A stretch of 64,000 bases of DNA from assembly GCA_964393535.1 (NCBI GenBank), contig CAYMUC010000001.1, forward strand, positions 1 to 64,000, in the 5' to 3' direction. This DNA is from CAYMUC01 sp964393535 (GTDB lineage Bacteria; Actinomycetota; Acidimicrobiia; Acidimicrobiales; Ilumatobacteraceae). The position numbers were made by a program, and so were the translations under genes. Positions 52,116 to 60,946 of this stretch are shown in pieces (the first letter of the stretch is position 1; every line of letters starts with the position of its first letter). The notes beneath the pieces were generated by a model. That model was not told the origin of the DNA and did not search any database. It saw only the letters and a list, made by a program, of their open reading frames with translations.

Positions 52116-52805
52116 ATGAGAGCAGTGGGCACACGCATCCTGACCGTGGAGGACGACGAGCGCATTCGCGCCGCTGTGAAGTTGGCCCTCGAGGACGAAG
52201 GATGGACCGTCGACGAGGCCGCTAGCGGCGAGGAAGCGGTGATCCGTTTCGGGCGCCAACCCTCTGACGTCGTGCTGATCGACATCATGCTGCCGGGCAT
52301 CGACGGATTCGAACTCTGCCGGACCTTGCGGCGAGGCAGTGACGTGCCGATCGTCATGGTCACCGCACGCTCCGACACCCACGACGTGGTGGCCGGCCTC
52401 GAGGCCGGAGCCGACGACTATCTCACCAAACCGTTCGCCCCCAAGGAGTTGTCAGCCCGCATCCGCGCCCTGCTGCGACGGGTCCGTCCAGCCTCACCCG
52501 GCCATCCCAAGCTGGTGTTCGGTGACTTGGAGATCATTCCCGATGAGGGAAAGGTCATGCGCTCAGGGAGTGAGGTGCACCTCACTAAGACCGAGTTCCG
52601 CCTGCTCTGCGAGTTGGCCGAGAACCCGGGCCGCGTGTTCAGCCGCGAACTGCTGTTGGACAAGGTGTGGGGTTATGACTACTTCGGCGATGGCCGACTG
52701 GTGGACGTCCACATCCGTCGCCTGCGCACCAAAGTCGAGCTCGACCCCGCCAACCCGCGCCACGTCGTGACCGTACGGGGTCTGGGTTACCGTCTCCAGG
52801 CGTGA
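52116..52805 (+). CDS. Two-component response regulator, OmpR/PhoB type (MtrA-like)
   Basis: The protein has 229 residues. The receiver domain has ILTVEDDE, Asp56 in LIDIMLPG and Lys105 in YLTKPF. The winged-helix output domain (about 135-227) has LTKTEFRLLCELAENPGRVF and VDVHIRRLRTK. It is followed by a kinase gene (GTGA overlap) and a GerMN lipoprotein, the mtrA-mtrB-lpqB order. MtrA controls division and cell-wall genes in mycobacteria; the same role here is inferred. Confidence 0.92.
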   Translation: MRAVGTRILTVEDDERIRAAVKLALEDEGWTVDEAASGEEAVIRFGRQPSDVVLIDIMLPGIDGFELCRTLRRGSDVPIVMVTARSDTHDVVAGLEAGADDYLTKPFAPKELSARIRALLRRVRPASPGHPKLVFGDLEIIPDEGKVMRSGSEVHLTKTEFRLLCELAENPGRVFSRELLLDKVWGYDYFGDGRLVDVHIRRLRTKVELDPANPRHVVTVRGLGYRLQA

Positions 52806-54283
52806 CCGACACCGCCGTGACGCCCTCGACGGCGGGGGTCGAAGTGTCACCCCGCCGGCTGCTACCTCGGCGCCTCAGGCGTTGGAGCCTGCGATCGCGC
52901 ATCCTGTGGACCTTCGGTATCGGCACCTTCGTTCTCGCTGCGCTGTTGGCGGTGACCACCTACGGTTTCACCCGGTCGAACCTCGTGGACCAGCGGGACC
53001 GAGCCGGTATCAACCAGGCCTACGGGAATGCTCGACGCATGGTGTCGGATCTTCGCTCCAACCCGGCGAGTGTGCAGCCACTGCTGGCTCGCCTGGCGAC
53101 CTCTCGCCCACTGGTGCGCTACCGCGACGCCTGGACGGCGGGAGATGCCCAGTACGGATCGGACCAGTTACCACCCCAGTTGGCCGACTCGGTGTTGAAC
53201 AACGCCGAGCCCGCCCGGATGATCAGCATCATCGACGGGACCCCCACGCTGGTCATCGGCATTCCACTCCCCGAGGTGGGGGCGGCGTACTTCGAGTTCA
53301 TCAGTCTCGACGAGGTGCGATCCACCCTGCGCAGTGTGGGACTGTCGCTGCTCCTGGCAGGTGGCATCACGACCGCACTGGGCGTCATCCTGGGAAGCGT
53401 CGCCGCGCAACGCGCCGTGCGACCATTGGTCGATGCCGCCCAGGCGGCACGCACGATCGCCTCGGGGCGTCTCGACACTCGTATCGAGACCACCGACGAT
53501 CCTGATCTCGGACTGCTGGCCAACGCCTTCAACGACATGGCCACCGCACTACAACAACGAGTCGAGCGCGATGCTCGATTCGCGAGCGATGTGTCCCATG
53601 AACTGCGGTCGCCACTCATGACGCTGTCGGCATCGATCCAGGTGCTCGAAAGCCGACGCGACGAGTTGTCCGAGCGAGCGCAGGCAGCGCTCGACCTCCT
53701 GGCCGCCGACGTCGTTCGCTTCCAGGGTTTGGTGGAGGACCTGCTGGAGATCTCGCGCTTCGACGCCGGCGCTGTTCGGCTCCACCTCGAGGTGTTTCCC
53801 GTCGCCGAGTTCGTTCGCCAGGCCGTGGCGGTGTCGAGCCTGCCGGGCACTCCCGTGATCACCAGTCCCGAGGCCGAGGACCTGACCATCCGGGGAGACC
53901 GTCGCCGCCTCGCACGGGTGGTGGCCAACCTCATCGACAACGGCCGAATCCACGGAGGTGGAGACCTTCAGGTGAGCGTCCGCTGGCATCTCGACGCCGA
54001 CCAAGTGGCCGACGACACCGGCGGCATGAACCTGGCCGTGCGCATCGCCGTGGACGACCACGGTCCCGGTGTCCCCACCGAGGACCGGGACCTGATCTTC
54101 GAACGCTTCTCCCGCGGTGGTTCGGCGGGTCGACGCGGGAGTTCCGAAGGTGCGGGACTGGGCCTTTCACTGGTCCGGGAGCATGTGAGGCTGCACCGCG
54201 GCAAGGTGTGGGTCACCGACCGGGCCGACGGCGAACCGGGCAGCAGTTTCGTGATCGAACTCCCAGCGGAGCGGCGGTCATGA
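52802..54283 (+). CDS. Sensor histidine kinase (MtrB-like)
   Basis: The protein has 493 residues. It has a first span (about 37-58), an extracellular domain (about 60-175), a second span (about 180-203), HAMP (LVDAAQAARTIASGRLD), then HisKA with SHELRSPL (His266) and HATPase with VVANLIDNGRIHGGG, DHGPGVPTEDR and GAGLGLSLVREH. It phosphorylates the regulator encoded just upstream. The start is GTG at 52802, overlapping the regulator stop. Confidence 0.92.
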   Translation: MTDTAVTPSTAGVEVSPRRLLPRRLRRWSLRSRILWTFGIGTFVLAALLAVTTYGFTRSNLVDQRDRAGINQAYGNARRMVSDLRSNPASVQPLLARLATSRPLVRYRDAWTAGDAQYGSDQLPPQLADSVLNNAEPARMISIIDGTPTLVIGIPLPEVGAAYFEFISLDEVRSTLRSVGLSLLLAGGITTALGVILGSVAAQRAVRPLVDAAQAARTIASGRLDTRIETTDDPDLGLLANAFNDMATALQQRVERDARFASDVSHELRSPLMTLSASIQVLESRRDELSERAQAALDLLAADVVRFQGLVEDLLEISRFDAGAVRLHLEVFPVAEFVRQAVAVSSLPGTPVITSPEAEDLTIRGDRRRLARVVANLIDNGRIHGGGDLQVSVRWHLDADQVADDTGGMNLAVRIAVDDHGPGVPTEDRDLIFERFSRGGSAGRRGSSEGAGLGLSLVREHVRLHRGKVWVTDRADGEPGSSFVIELPAERRS

Positions 54284-54915
54284 GGCAACGGACCCACGCT
54301 GCTAGAGGGCGGTTGTCGGCCCTGGTGCTGGCCGCCGCGATGACGGTGTCGTGTGGGGTGCAACCCGACGATCAGGCAAGAGTGATCGGCGAGAGCGATC
54401 GTCGCGACCTGTCGTCGCCCGCTGCGCTCGACGAGGGCCAGCCGGTGGGCGACACCCGCATCTTCTTGTTGGCCAGCCCCCAGGCCGGAGTGCGCACCCT
54501 GCTTCGTGCGGTCACACGTGATGTGGCACCTGCCCCGGCCAGTGCACTGGAAGCCCTGTTGGCCGGTCCTACCGGCACCGAACAGACCCTTCAGTTACGC
54601 TCGGCGATCCCCCAGGGAACGCAGGTCCTGGCGGCTGCGTTCGTGGCCCCGGGCACGGTCGCCGCCGACCTGTCGGGGGAACTCTTCGAGGCCACCGGTG
54701 ACGAACTCATCGACGCCATCGCCCAGATCGTGTTCACGGTCACGACCCTGGACCGGGTCGTACGGGTCCAGATCCTGGTGGAAGGCGAGGCGAAGCAGTT
54801 GCCACGTGGCGACGGCCAACTCGTGGCGGGGCCACTCACGGTGTTCGATTTCCCCGAGCGATTGGCCAGCAGCCAACCTGATTACCCGGCCGTCCCATCA
54901 CCGCCGGCCGGCTAA
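54280..54915 (+). CDS. GerMN-domain lipoprotein (short LpqB-like)
   Basis: The protein has 211 residues. The signal peptide has a lipobox ending TVSC (Cys25), then a linker and one GerMN domain (about 85-190: PASALEALLAGPTGTEQTLQ; LSGELFEATGDELIDAIAQI; VFTVTTLDRVVRVQILVEGE). Mycobacterial LpqB is about 580 residues with a beta-propeller; that part is missing here. LpqB tunes the MtrB sensor. It overlaps the kinase stop (ATGA), so the partnership is likely. It overlaps pfkA by 4 bases tail to tail. Confidence 0.88.
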   Translation: MRQRTHAARGRLSALVLAAAMTVSCGVQPDDQARVIGESDRRDLSSPAALDEGQPVGDTRIFLLASPQAGVRTLLRAVTRDVAPAPASALEALLAGPTGTEQTLQLRSAIPQGTQVLAAAFVAPGTVAADLSGELFEATGDELIDAIAQIVFTVTTLDRVVRVQILVEGEAKQLPRGDGQLVAGPLTVFDFPERLASSQPDYPAVPSPPAG

Positions 54916-55946
54916 CCGAAGAACACCTCGGCGACATCGTCGTAGAGGTGCAGGTCCAACGTCCGGGTGCGGCCCTCGGCCTCCTGTAGAGGTGCCAACC
55001 CGACCCGGTCATGGCGCATCACGACCATCTGGCCGAACGCTTCGGCATGGACGGCGTCGATGGCCGCCAACCCGTATCGGGTGGCGAGCATGCGGTCATA
55101 CGCACCGGGACTTCCGCCTCGGAGCAGGTGACCGAGCAGTACCACCCGCGTCTCGAAGCCGGTCCGATGCTGGATCTCAGGGGCGATGATCTCGGCGATA
55201 CCACCCAAGGTCACATGGCCGAACCGGTCGACGCTGCGAGGTGGAAGCGCCAAGGTGCCCTCGGCTGGGAGTGCACCCTCGGCCACGACCACGATGGAGG
55301 CGTAGCGGCCGCGTGCGTGGCGACGTCGCAGCAGTGTGCAGACGTCGTCGAGATCGAAGGGGCGCTCGGGAACGAGGATCGCAGTGGCCCCACCAGCGAC
55401 ACCTGCGAAGGTGGCGATCCAACCGGTGTGGCGACCCATGACCTCCACCACCATCACCCGGTCATGGCTCTCGGCCGTCGTGTGCAGGCGGTCGATGGCG
55501 TCGGTGGCGGTCTGTACCGCGGTCATGAAACCGAAGGTCACGTCCGTGCCGGCGATGTCGTTGTCGATGGTCTTGGGTACCCCGATCACCGGCATACCGC
55601 ACTGGCGGTGCAGCAACGACGCCACGGTCAGCGAGCCGTTTCCCCCGATGACCAAGAGCGCGTCGAGGCGATGCCGCGCCAGGGCCTCCATGGCGCGTTC
55701 GGGGCCTCCATCGACGTCCAGGGGGCTGCCTCGTCGCGTGCCCAACAAGGTCCCACCCCGCGGCAGCATGCCCCGCAGCGAGGCCACGCTCAGCGGCATC
55801 CATCGATCCTGCAGCACCCCGTCCCACGAATCGAGGAAGCCGACGAACTCATCGCCATATCGGTTCTCGCCTTTGCGGACGACCGCGCGGATCACGGCAT
55901 TGAGTCCAGGACAGTCGCCACCGCCGGTGAGAATTCCGATACGCAC
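54912..55946 (-). CDS. pfkA: 6-phosphofructokinase
   Basis: The protein has 344 residues from a leaderless GTG. LTGGGDCPGLNA binds the donor; the catalytic PKTIDNDI has Asp128, and MGRHTGWIA and GHLLRGGSPGAYDR follow. Position 104 is Gly (in GGNGS, as in ATP-using enzymes) while Lys125 in PKTID is the residue usual in PPi-using and mixed enzymes; position 103 is Asn, not Asp. So the donor (ATP or PPi) cannot be called with certainty. It phosphorylates fructose 6-phosphate in glycolysis. Confidence 0.93.
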   Translation of the reverse strand: MRIGILTGGGDCPGLNAVIRAVVRKGENRYGDEFVGFLDSWDGVLQDRWMPLSVASLRGMLPRGGTLLGTRRGSPLDVDGGPERAMEALARHRLDALLVIGGNGSLTVASLLHRQCGMPVIGVPKTIDNDIAGTDVTFGFMTAVQTATDAIDRLHTTAESHDRVMVVEVMGRHTGWIATFAGVAGGATAILVPERPFDLDDVCTLLRRRHARGRYASIVVVAEGALPAEGTLALPPRSVDRFGHVTLGGIAEIIAPEIQHRTGFETRVVLLGHLLRGGSPGAYDRMLATRYGLAAIDAVHAEAFGQMVVMRHDRVGLAPLQEAEGRTRTLDLHLYDDVAEVFFG

Positions 55947-55953
55947 ACCGCCG

Positions 55954-55959
55954 AGGTTA
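55954..55959 (-). promoter_or_regulatory. TAACCT -10-like box for pfkA
   Basis: TAACCT, 7 bases, then GTG at 55946. It selects this start over the in-frame upstream ATG. Confidence 0.5.
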
Positions 55960-56013
55960 GGAGCAGAACCGGTGGGCGCGGTGGCGCGCACACGGCCGTG
56001 CTAGGAACGTCAT

Positions 56014-56367
56014 ATGGCATGGGATGCGTCTCGACCGGTGCCCTGGCGGCGCCTTGTGAAGGAATGGGCGATCTACGCCACCATCATGGCCGTGGTGTTC
56101 GGCCTCGTACTCAGGTCGACCACGGCCCTCGGCTCGGCGATCGGCCTGCTCATGAGCCTGCCGGTGTACCTCGCCTTCGGTGCCGTGCTGGCCAAACTGG
56201 GTTACCAACGGCCTTCGCTGCGCCGCCGCACGACCCCAGGTCCCTCCACGACGACGTCACCGAGGAGCCCGACTGCCAGCAACGCCGTTCGACCGGCACC
56301 CACGAGACGAACCTCGACGGGTCCATCGCAGCACCGTCGACGCACCACCAAGAACCGCCGGCGCTGA
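56014..56367 (+). CDS. Small membrane protein with a basic tail
   Basis: The protein has 117 residues. There are two hydrophobic spans (about 20-35 and 38-64), then a long Arg/Thr/Pro-rich tail (about 68-117) that should be cytoplasmic and disordered. No family is recognised. TAGGA before the ATG is a modest ribosome site. It stands between the divergent pfkA and glpK, 11 bases before glpK. Confidence 0.65.
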   Translation: MAWDASRPVPWRRLVKEWAIYATIMAVVFGLVLRSTTALGSAIGLLMSLPVYLAFGAVLAKLGYQRPSLRRRTTPGPSTTTSPRSPTASNAVRPAPTRRTSTGPSQHRRRTTKNRRR

Positions 56368-56378
56368 GGTCGTTCTCC

Positions 56379-57875
56379 GTGTCATACGTGATCGCCATCG
56401 ATGCCGGCACCACCAGTGTGCGGGCGCGAGCACTGCATCTCGATACCCCGGCACGACGCGAGGGCGTGTGGGCTCAACGGGAACTCACCCAGTTCTTCCC
56501 CACCCCGGACTGCGTGGAGCACGATGCCGAAGAGATCTGGCGACTGGTCGTGGCCACCGTCGACGAGGTCGTGCAGCGCAGTGGAGGGGAACGACCCGCC
56601 GCCATCGGGATCACCAACCAACGCGAAACCGTGGTGGCCTGGAACCGGACCACGGGTCGACCCTACGGCAGGGCCATCGTGTGGCAGGACCGACGCACGG
56701 CGGCCCACTGCGACACCTTGCGCTCCGATGGTCTCGAACCGTGGATCCGGCAGCGCACCGGTCTGGTCCTCGACCCGTACTTCAGCGGCACCAAGGCGGC
56801 CTGGATGATCGGCGAGGGAGGCGTCCCCGTCGACGACGACCTCGCCATGGGCACCATCGACAGTTGGATCCTGTGGAATCTCACCGGCGGAGCGGTGCTG
56901 GCCACGGAACCCTCCAACGCCAGCCGCACTCTGCTGTTCGACCTGCACACCGGCGACTGGAGTCCCGAACTGGCATCCGTGCTGGGGGTTCCCCTGGCAG
57001 CATGGGGCGAGGTGCGACCCTCGAGCGGTCGCTTCGGGGTGACGGTGGGGAGCACTGGCGTGCCCGACGGTGTTCCCATCTCGGGTATCGCCGGCGACCA
57101 ACAGGCTGCCCTGTTCGGACAGGGCTGTTGGGAAGCAGGGATGGCCAAGAACACCTATGGCACGGGGTCGTTCGTGCTCATGAACGTTGGCGATGCCGTG
57201 CCCGACGTGGCCGAGGGACTCCTCACCACCGTGGCCTGGCAGGCACCCGATGGCACCACCACCTACGCACTCGAAGGGTCGGTGTTCTCCAGTGGTTCGG
57301 CGATCCAGTGGCTGCGAGACGGCCTCGGCATCATCGACTCGGCATCCGAGGTGGCCCCCTTGGCCGAGAGTGTGCCGTCCAGTGACGGCGTCATGATCGT
57401 CCCTGCGTTCAACGGTCTGGGAAGCCCGTGGTGGGATCCCTACGCACGGGGCATCGTGGTGGGCCTCACCCGGGGGAGCACTCGGGCTCATCTCGCCCGT
57501 GCCGTGGTGGAGGCCATGGCACTGCAGACCCAGGATGTCTTGGATGCCATGGTGCGCGCCAGTGGTGCGGCCCTGAGAGAGTTGCGCGTGGACGGCGGAG
57601 CATCGGTGATGGACCTCCTGCTTCGACTTCAGGCTTCGCTGTCGCAGGTGCGGGTGCATCGACCCATCGACCTGGAGTCGACGTCGCGCGGTGCCGCCCG
57701 CCTGGCAGGCTGGGCCGAAGGCGTGTGGACCCCCACAGCACCGGCCGACGCGAACGACGACGACGCGACCGTGTTCGCTCCGCGCACGAGCGACGACTTC
57801 GCTGCACTGCCGGCGTTACGTGAGGCCTGGAGTCGAGCGCTCCTGCACTCGCGCTCGTGGGTATCGCCTCACTGA
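56379..57875 (+). CDS. glpK: Glycerol kinase
   Basis: A FGGY-family kinase of 498 residues. AIDAGTTSVRARA binds ATP; GITNQRETVVAWNR, AIVWQDRRTAAHC, DPYFSGTKAAWM, GDQQAALFGQGCW and MAKNTYGTGSFVLMN match glycerol kinases over other sugar kinases. It makes glycerol 3-phosphate for glycolysis and lipids. The start is GTG at 56379 (SYVIAIDAGT); the frame is open 1.3 kb upstream, but that part is antisense of pfkA. It overlaps the convergent ACT gene by 7 bases. Confidence 0.95.
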   Translation: MSYVIAIDAGTTSVRARALHLDTPARREGVWAQRELTQFFPTPDCVEHDAEEIWRLVVATVDEVVQRSGGERPAAIGITNQRETVVAWNRTTGRPYGRAIVWQDRRTAAHCDTLRSDGLEPWIRQRTGLVLDPYFSGTKAAWMIGEGGVPVDDDLAMGTIDSWILWNLTGGAVLATEPSNASRTLLFDLHTGDWSPELASVLGVPLAAWGEVRPSSGRFGVTVGSTGVPDGVPISGIAGDQQAALFGQGCWEAGMAKNTYGTGSFVLMNVGDAVPDVAEGLLTTVAWQAPDGTTTYALEGSVFSSGSAIQWLRDGLGIIDSASEVAPLAESVPSSDGVMIVPAFNGLGSPWWDPYARGIVVGLTRGSTRAHLARAVVEAMALQTQDVLDAMVRASGAALRELRVDGGASVMDLLLRLQASLSQVRVHRPIDLESTSRGAARLAGWAEGVWTPTAPADANDDDATVFAPRTSDDFAALPALREAWSRALLHSRSWVSPH

Positions 57876-58513
57876 AGCGGGGAGTCCACTCCCAGCGCGT
57901 CCACCACCTGCCCCAACGCCAGCAGATGCTGACGCTCTCGGGCACGAAAGGGCCAACCACGCCGCTCCACGGCGACGGCCACCTTCGCCCGGCACAACTG
58001 GAGCCAGGCCAACTCGGCAGGGCCGGTCACGATGTCGACACGGTGGTCGAGATGACTCGACCCAGCGAGAAACGCCATCAGCCACTCGATGTCGGGTGGC
58101 GTCCCCAGTTGCACGAGAGGGACTGACGAGTGGAGGTCCACTGCGACCACCCAGTCACCGCCGGTGAGTGAGAGGACTTGGCCGCACAGAGCCTCGAGGC
58201 GGTCACCCACGGGAAGCGACGCAAGAGTTGCCGCCGCCTCGAGCGCCAGGGTGGCACCGTCGGAGCGGCCGTTGTCGACCACCCGCACATCCTCCACAGC
58301 GACGCCGTCCACCTGTGACACCTCGCTGAGCAGCAACTCCACGACACCATCGTCGGGCAACTGCACCAACACTTCGTCGATCACCTGGCTCGGTCCCCTC
58401 TCGAGGATCTCGATGCCCACCACGTCGCCACGGACGGCGCCGATCCGACTGGCCACCTGACCCAGGGCACCCGGGCGATCGGGAAGCCACACTCGCATCG
58501 CGTACACCGCCAT
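57869..58513 (-). CDS. ACT-domain protein (amino-acid-binding regulator type)
   Basis: The protein has 214 residues. The N-terminal ACT domain is MRVWLPDRPGALGQVASRIG, then EILERGPSQVIDEVLVQLPD. The rest shows no catalytic motif. Similar free-standing ACT proteins occur near ppa or glycolytic genes in actinobacteria; the ligand is unknown. The start follows TACCGT by 8 bases. Confidence 0.87.
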   Translation of the reverse strand: MAVYAMRVWLPDRPGALGQVASRIGAVRGDVVGIEILERGPSQVIDEVLVQLPDDGVVELLLSEVSQVDGVAVEDVRVVDNGRSDGATLALEAAATLASLPVGDRLEALCGQVLSLTGGDWVVAVDLHSSVPLVQLGTPPDIEWLMAFLAGSSHLDHRVDIVTGPAELAWLQLCRAKVAVAVERRGWPFRARERQHLLALGQVVDALGVDSPLQ

Positions 58514-58521
58514 GACGATGC

Positions 58522-58527
58522 ACGGTA
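58522..58527 (-). promoter_or_regulatory. TACCGT -10-like box for the ACT-domain gene
   Basis: TACCGT, 8 bases, then ATG at 58513. Confidence 0.45.
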
Positions 58528-58612
58528 GTGACTTCAGTGCGACGAGACGCGTCTGCTCCGTGACGACAGCGTGAACGAGGGGTCAGCGAAGGTGGTGTGG
58601 CACCATGGGCTC

Positions 58613-59131
58613 ATGGCTCGCCAACCCCGCGAAGGCTGTATCCACGTGGTGATCGAAATCCCCCGAGGCAGTCGCAACAAGTACGAGATCGACCACGACA
58701 CCGGAGCGGTCTTCCTCGACCGACGCCTGTTCACCGCCACCACGTACCCAGCCGACTACGGGTTCGTTCCCGACACCTTGGCCGGAGATGGCGATCCCCT
58801 CGACGCGCTCGTGCTGCTCGAGGATCCCACGTTCCCCGGCGTGTGGGTGGAGGCCAAGCCAGTGGGTCTGCTGTGGATGCAGGACGAGGCCGGGCCCGAT
58901 GCCAAGTTGATCTGCGTTCCCCCGACCGAGCCACGCTGGCGAGGGGTCGAGGATCTGAAGGACCTTCCCGAGGAATTGCTCGAGGAGATCAAGCACTTCT
59001 TCAACGTCTACAAGGCACTGGAACCCGACAAGCACTCCACGACGGCGGGTTTCGAAGGGCGCAAGGCGGCCTGGCGTGAGATCGAGACCTCACGGGCCAA
59101 CTTCGCCGCTCACGCCGGCGAACACGGCTGA
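58613..59131 (+). CDS. ppa: Inorganic pyrophosphatase, family I
   Basis: The protein has 172 residues. It has VVIEIPRGSRNKYEID, TTYPADYGFVPDTLAGDGDP and the metal-binding DGDPLDALVL, the family I signature, then FFNVYKALEPDK. It splits PPi to drive biosynthesis. The start MARQPREG at 58613 is preferred over ATG 58571. Its last 42 bases overlap the end of the convergent ROK kinase gene, a long overlap for two intact genes. Confidence 0.96.
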   Translation: MARQPREGCIHVVIEIPRGSRNKYEIDHDTGAVFLDRRLFTATTYPADYGFVPDTLAGDGDPLDALVLLEDPTFPGVWVEAKPVGLLWMQDEAGPDAKLICVPPTEPRWRGVEDLKDLPEELLEEIKHFFNVYKALEPDKHSTTAGFEGRKAAWREIETSRANFAAHAGEHG

Positions 59132-60016
59132 GCCACCCTCGCCCAACAGGGCCGCCCCGAGTGCTCCGGCGCGAGGACCGCATGCTCCGGCCACGATCTC
59201 GGCGAGGTCTCGGTGCTCGGCCGCATACAGGTGCTGCGGATAGGCGGTCGTGATCGGGCCGAGGATCACCGCTGCGGCCTCAGCCAGTCCCCCGCCGATC
59301 ACGAAGCGTTCCGGATCGATGACGTTGGCGAGATTGGCCAGGCCCGCCGCCACCCAACCGGCCCACACCTCCACCACCTCGATGGCCCAGGCCTGACCTT
59401 CGAACGCCGCCGTGATCACGTCCTCGCCGCGGGTCGCGGTGCCCGTGATCACTCGAGCGTGGTCCGCCAGTGCCGACCCCGAGGCGTACCGCTCCCAGCA
59501 GCCGCGACGACCACAACCGCACGCACGACCGTCGGCGACCATCGTCATGTGACCGATCTCTCCGGCGAAGCCGTGGCCTCCTCGTTGGAGGTCCCCACCC
59601 ATCACCACTCCTCCACCGATACCGGTTCCAAGCGTCACGAGCACCATGTCGTGAACCCCCCGACCGGCACCGAGATGCCACTCGGCGAGGGCAGCGCACG
59701 TGGCGTCGTTGTCCACCGAGACCGACACCGACGGTCCGAGTCGTTGCTGCAGGAGTGCCGCCACAGGCGCCTCCACCACCCCGGGCAGGTTCGGTGCAGC
59801 CCGCAGCACCCCGTGGCGAGTGACCAGGCCCGGCAAGCCCACACCAAGGTGCTCGGTACCACCGAGACGATGCACCATGTCGACGATCACCTCGATCAGT
59901 GCCTCGACCCCTCGGGGCGTGGGCACCTTCATCTCGTCGAGGAGTGCGCCATCATCGCTCACGACCACGCCCAGGCACTTGGTGCCCCCGACGTCGATGC
60001 CGATGCGGCGTGTCAC
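59090..60016 (-). CDS. ROK-family sugar kinase (glucokinase-like), copy 2
   Basis: The protein has 308 residues. IGIDVGGTKCLG is the phosphate loop; VDNDATCAAL holds the catalytic Asp; LGTGIGGGVVMGG and zinc motif CGCGRRGCWERYASG follow. No HTH is present. It is clearly different in sequence from the ROK kinase at 47605, so it is an independent gene rather than a recent copy. The GTG at 60016 overlaps the SRPBCC stop. Glucose is the likely but unproven substrate. Confidence 0.92.
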   Translation of the reverse strand: MTRRIGIDVGGTKCLGVVVSDDGALLDEMKVPTPRGVEALIEVIVDMVHRLGGTEHLGVGLPGLVTRHGVLRAAPNLPGVVEAPVAALLQQRLGPSVSVSVDNDATCAALAEWHLGAGRGVHDMVLVTLGTGIGGGVVMGGDLQRGGHGFAGEIGHMTMVADGRACGCGRRGCWERYASGSALADHARVITGTATRGEDVITAAFEGQAWAIEVVEVWAGWVAAGLANLANVIDPERFVIGGGLAEAAAVILGPITTAYPQHLYAAEHRDLAEIVAGACGPRAGALGAALLGEGGSAVFAGVSGEVGP

Positions 60017-60456
60017 GACTCGGCGCGAACGGCGAGTTCTTTCAGGGTGTTGAGGATGCGTACCTCGGCGCGTCGCTTCACGAACCCGGGGAGTGGCACG
60101 ACCAACTCGATGGCCAGGTCATACGTCACCTCGGTACGGCCGTCCCCCAGATCACGGAAGGTGTAGGCGCCGTCGATGGCCTTGGTGATGTCACCGCGCA
60201 CCATGTGCCAGGACAACCGATGCGGAGCGTCGGTGTAGTCGTAGGCCAGTGTGTAGTGGGTGGATCGACCGAGGGCCGACACTCGAAACTCGACCTCGGT
60301 GGCACGCCCGTGTTCGTCGCGTTGACGCACCGTGGCCTGCTCGATGTCACGTGCCCACTCGGGGTAGTGCTCGAACGCCGTGGCTTCGGCGAAGCAACGC
60401 TCCAACGATGCGGCAATGGTGGTGATCTGCGAGGCCGTCTCAGCCATGGGAGGCAT
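60013..60456 (-). CDS. SRPBCC (START-like) polyketide cyclase-type protein
   Basis: The protein has 147 residues. The fold shows AASLERCFAEATAFEHYPEW at the start, RLSWHMVRG, and TYDLAIELVVPLPGFVKRRA with a helix at the end, the SRPBCC lipid/ligand cavity. The ligand is unknown. GGAG lies 4 bases before the ATG at 60456; ATG 60447 is an alternative. It starts inside the end of the upstream membrane gene and overlaps the ROK kinase gene, so the three are co-expressed. Confidence 0.87.
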   Translation of the reverse strand: MPPMAETASQITTIAASLERCFAEATAFEHYPEWARDIEQATVRQRDEHGRATEVEFRVSALGRSTHYTLAYDYTDAPHRLSWHMVRGDITKAIDGAYTFRDLGDGRTEVTYDLAIELVVPLPGFVKRRAEVRILNTLKELAVRAES

Positions 60457-60946
60457 TCTGCTCCATCTCGGGGTCAGTGGGGGGGACCGGTGGTGTTGTA
60501 CCTGCTCGCGGGATGAATCTGCCGTGGCGCGCAGCGAGCAGTCCGTTCAACCCCAGTCCCAACATGGGCACCAAGATGCCGAAGGCCAGGGTGGATCCGG
60601 GACTGCCATCGGTGTTGGGACGGGCCAGTGCCGTGGCCAGCGACACAGTGCATTGGACCGCAAGTGCCAACCACATGGGGCGCCGTTGCGCGGCGGGCAC
60701 CACATCGTGGGTGAGGAAGTAGATCTGTGCAACGGCGATCTGGTCCACGCGACTGCGCTGCACAGCGCTCCAGTAGCCCCACAGGAACACCCATACCCCG
60801 ACGGCGAAGAGCGCCAACGACACGACCACACCCTGGACACGCCACGGTGTGGTGAACACGACCGCTGCAATCACCGCACTGACGGTGAAGATCGCCGTGG
60901 CGATCAGGTTCAGGCGGACGATCGCCGAGCCAGGCATCGCTCTCAT
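60440..60946 (-). CDS. Four-span membrane protein of unknown function
   Basis: The protein has 168 residues. Hydrophobic spans lie at about 12-32, 38-60, 92-110 and 118-136, with a Pro-rich tail. No family is recognised. Its ATG overlaps the stop of the PimB-like gene, so it belongs to that transcript and may act in the envelope. Confidence 0.78.
   Translation of the reverse strand: MRAMPGSAIVRLNLIATAIFTVSAVIAAVVFTTPWRVQGVVVSLALFAVGVWVFLWGYWSAVQRSRVDQIAVAQIYFLTHDVVPAAQRRPMWLALAVQCTVSLATALARPNTDGSPGSTLAFGILVPMLGLGLNGLLAARHGRFIPRAGTTPPVPPTDPEMEQNASHG

Noticed and set aside
55011..56378. Long upstream extension of the glpK frame
   Set aside because: It lies antisense to pfkA; glycerol kinases begin at SYVIAIDAGT.
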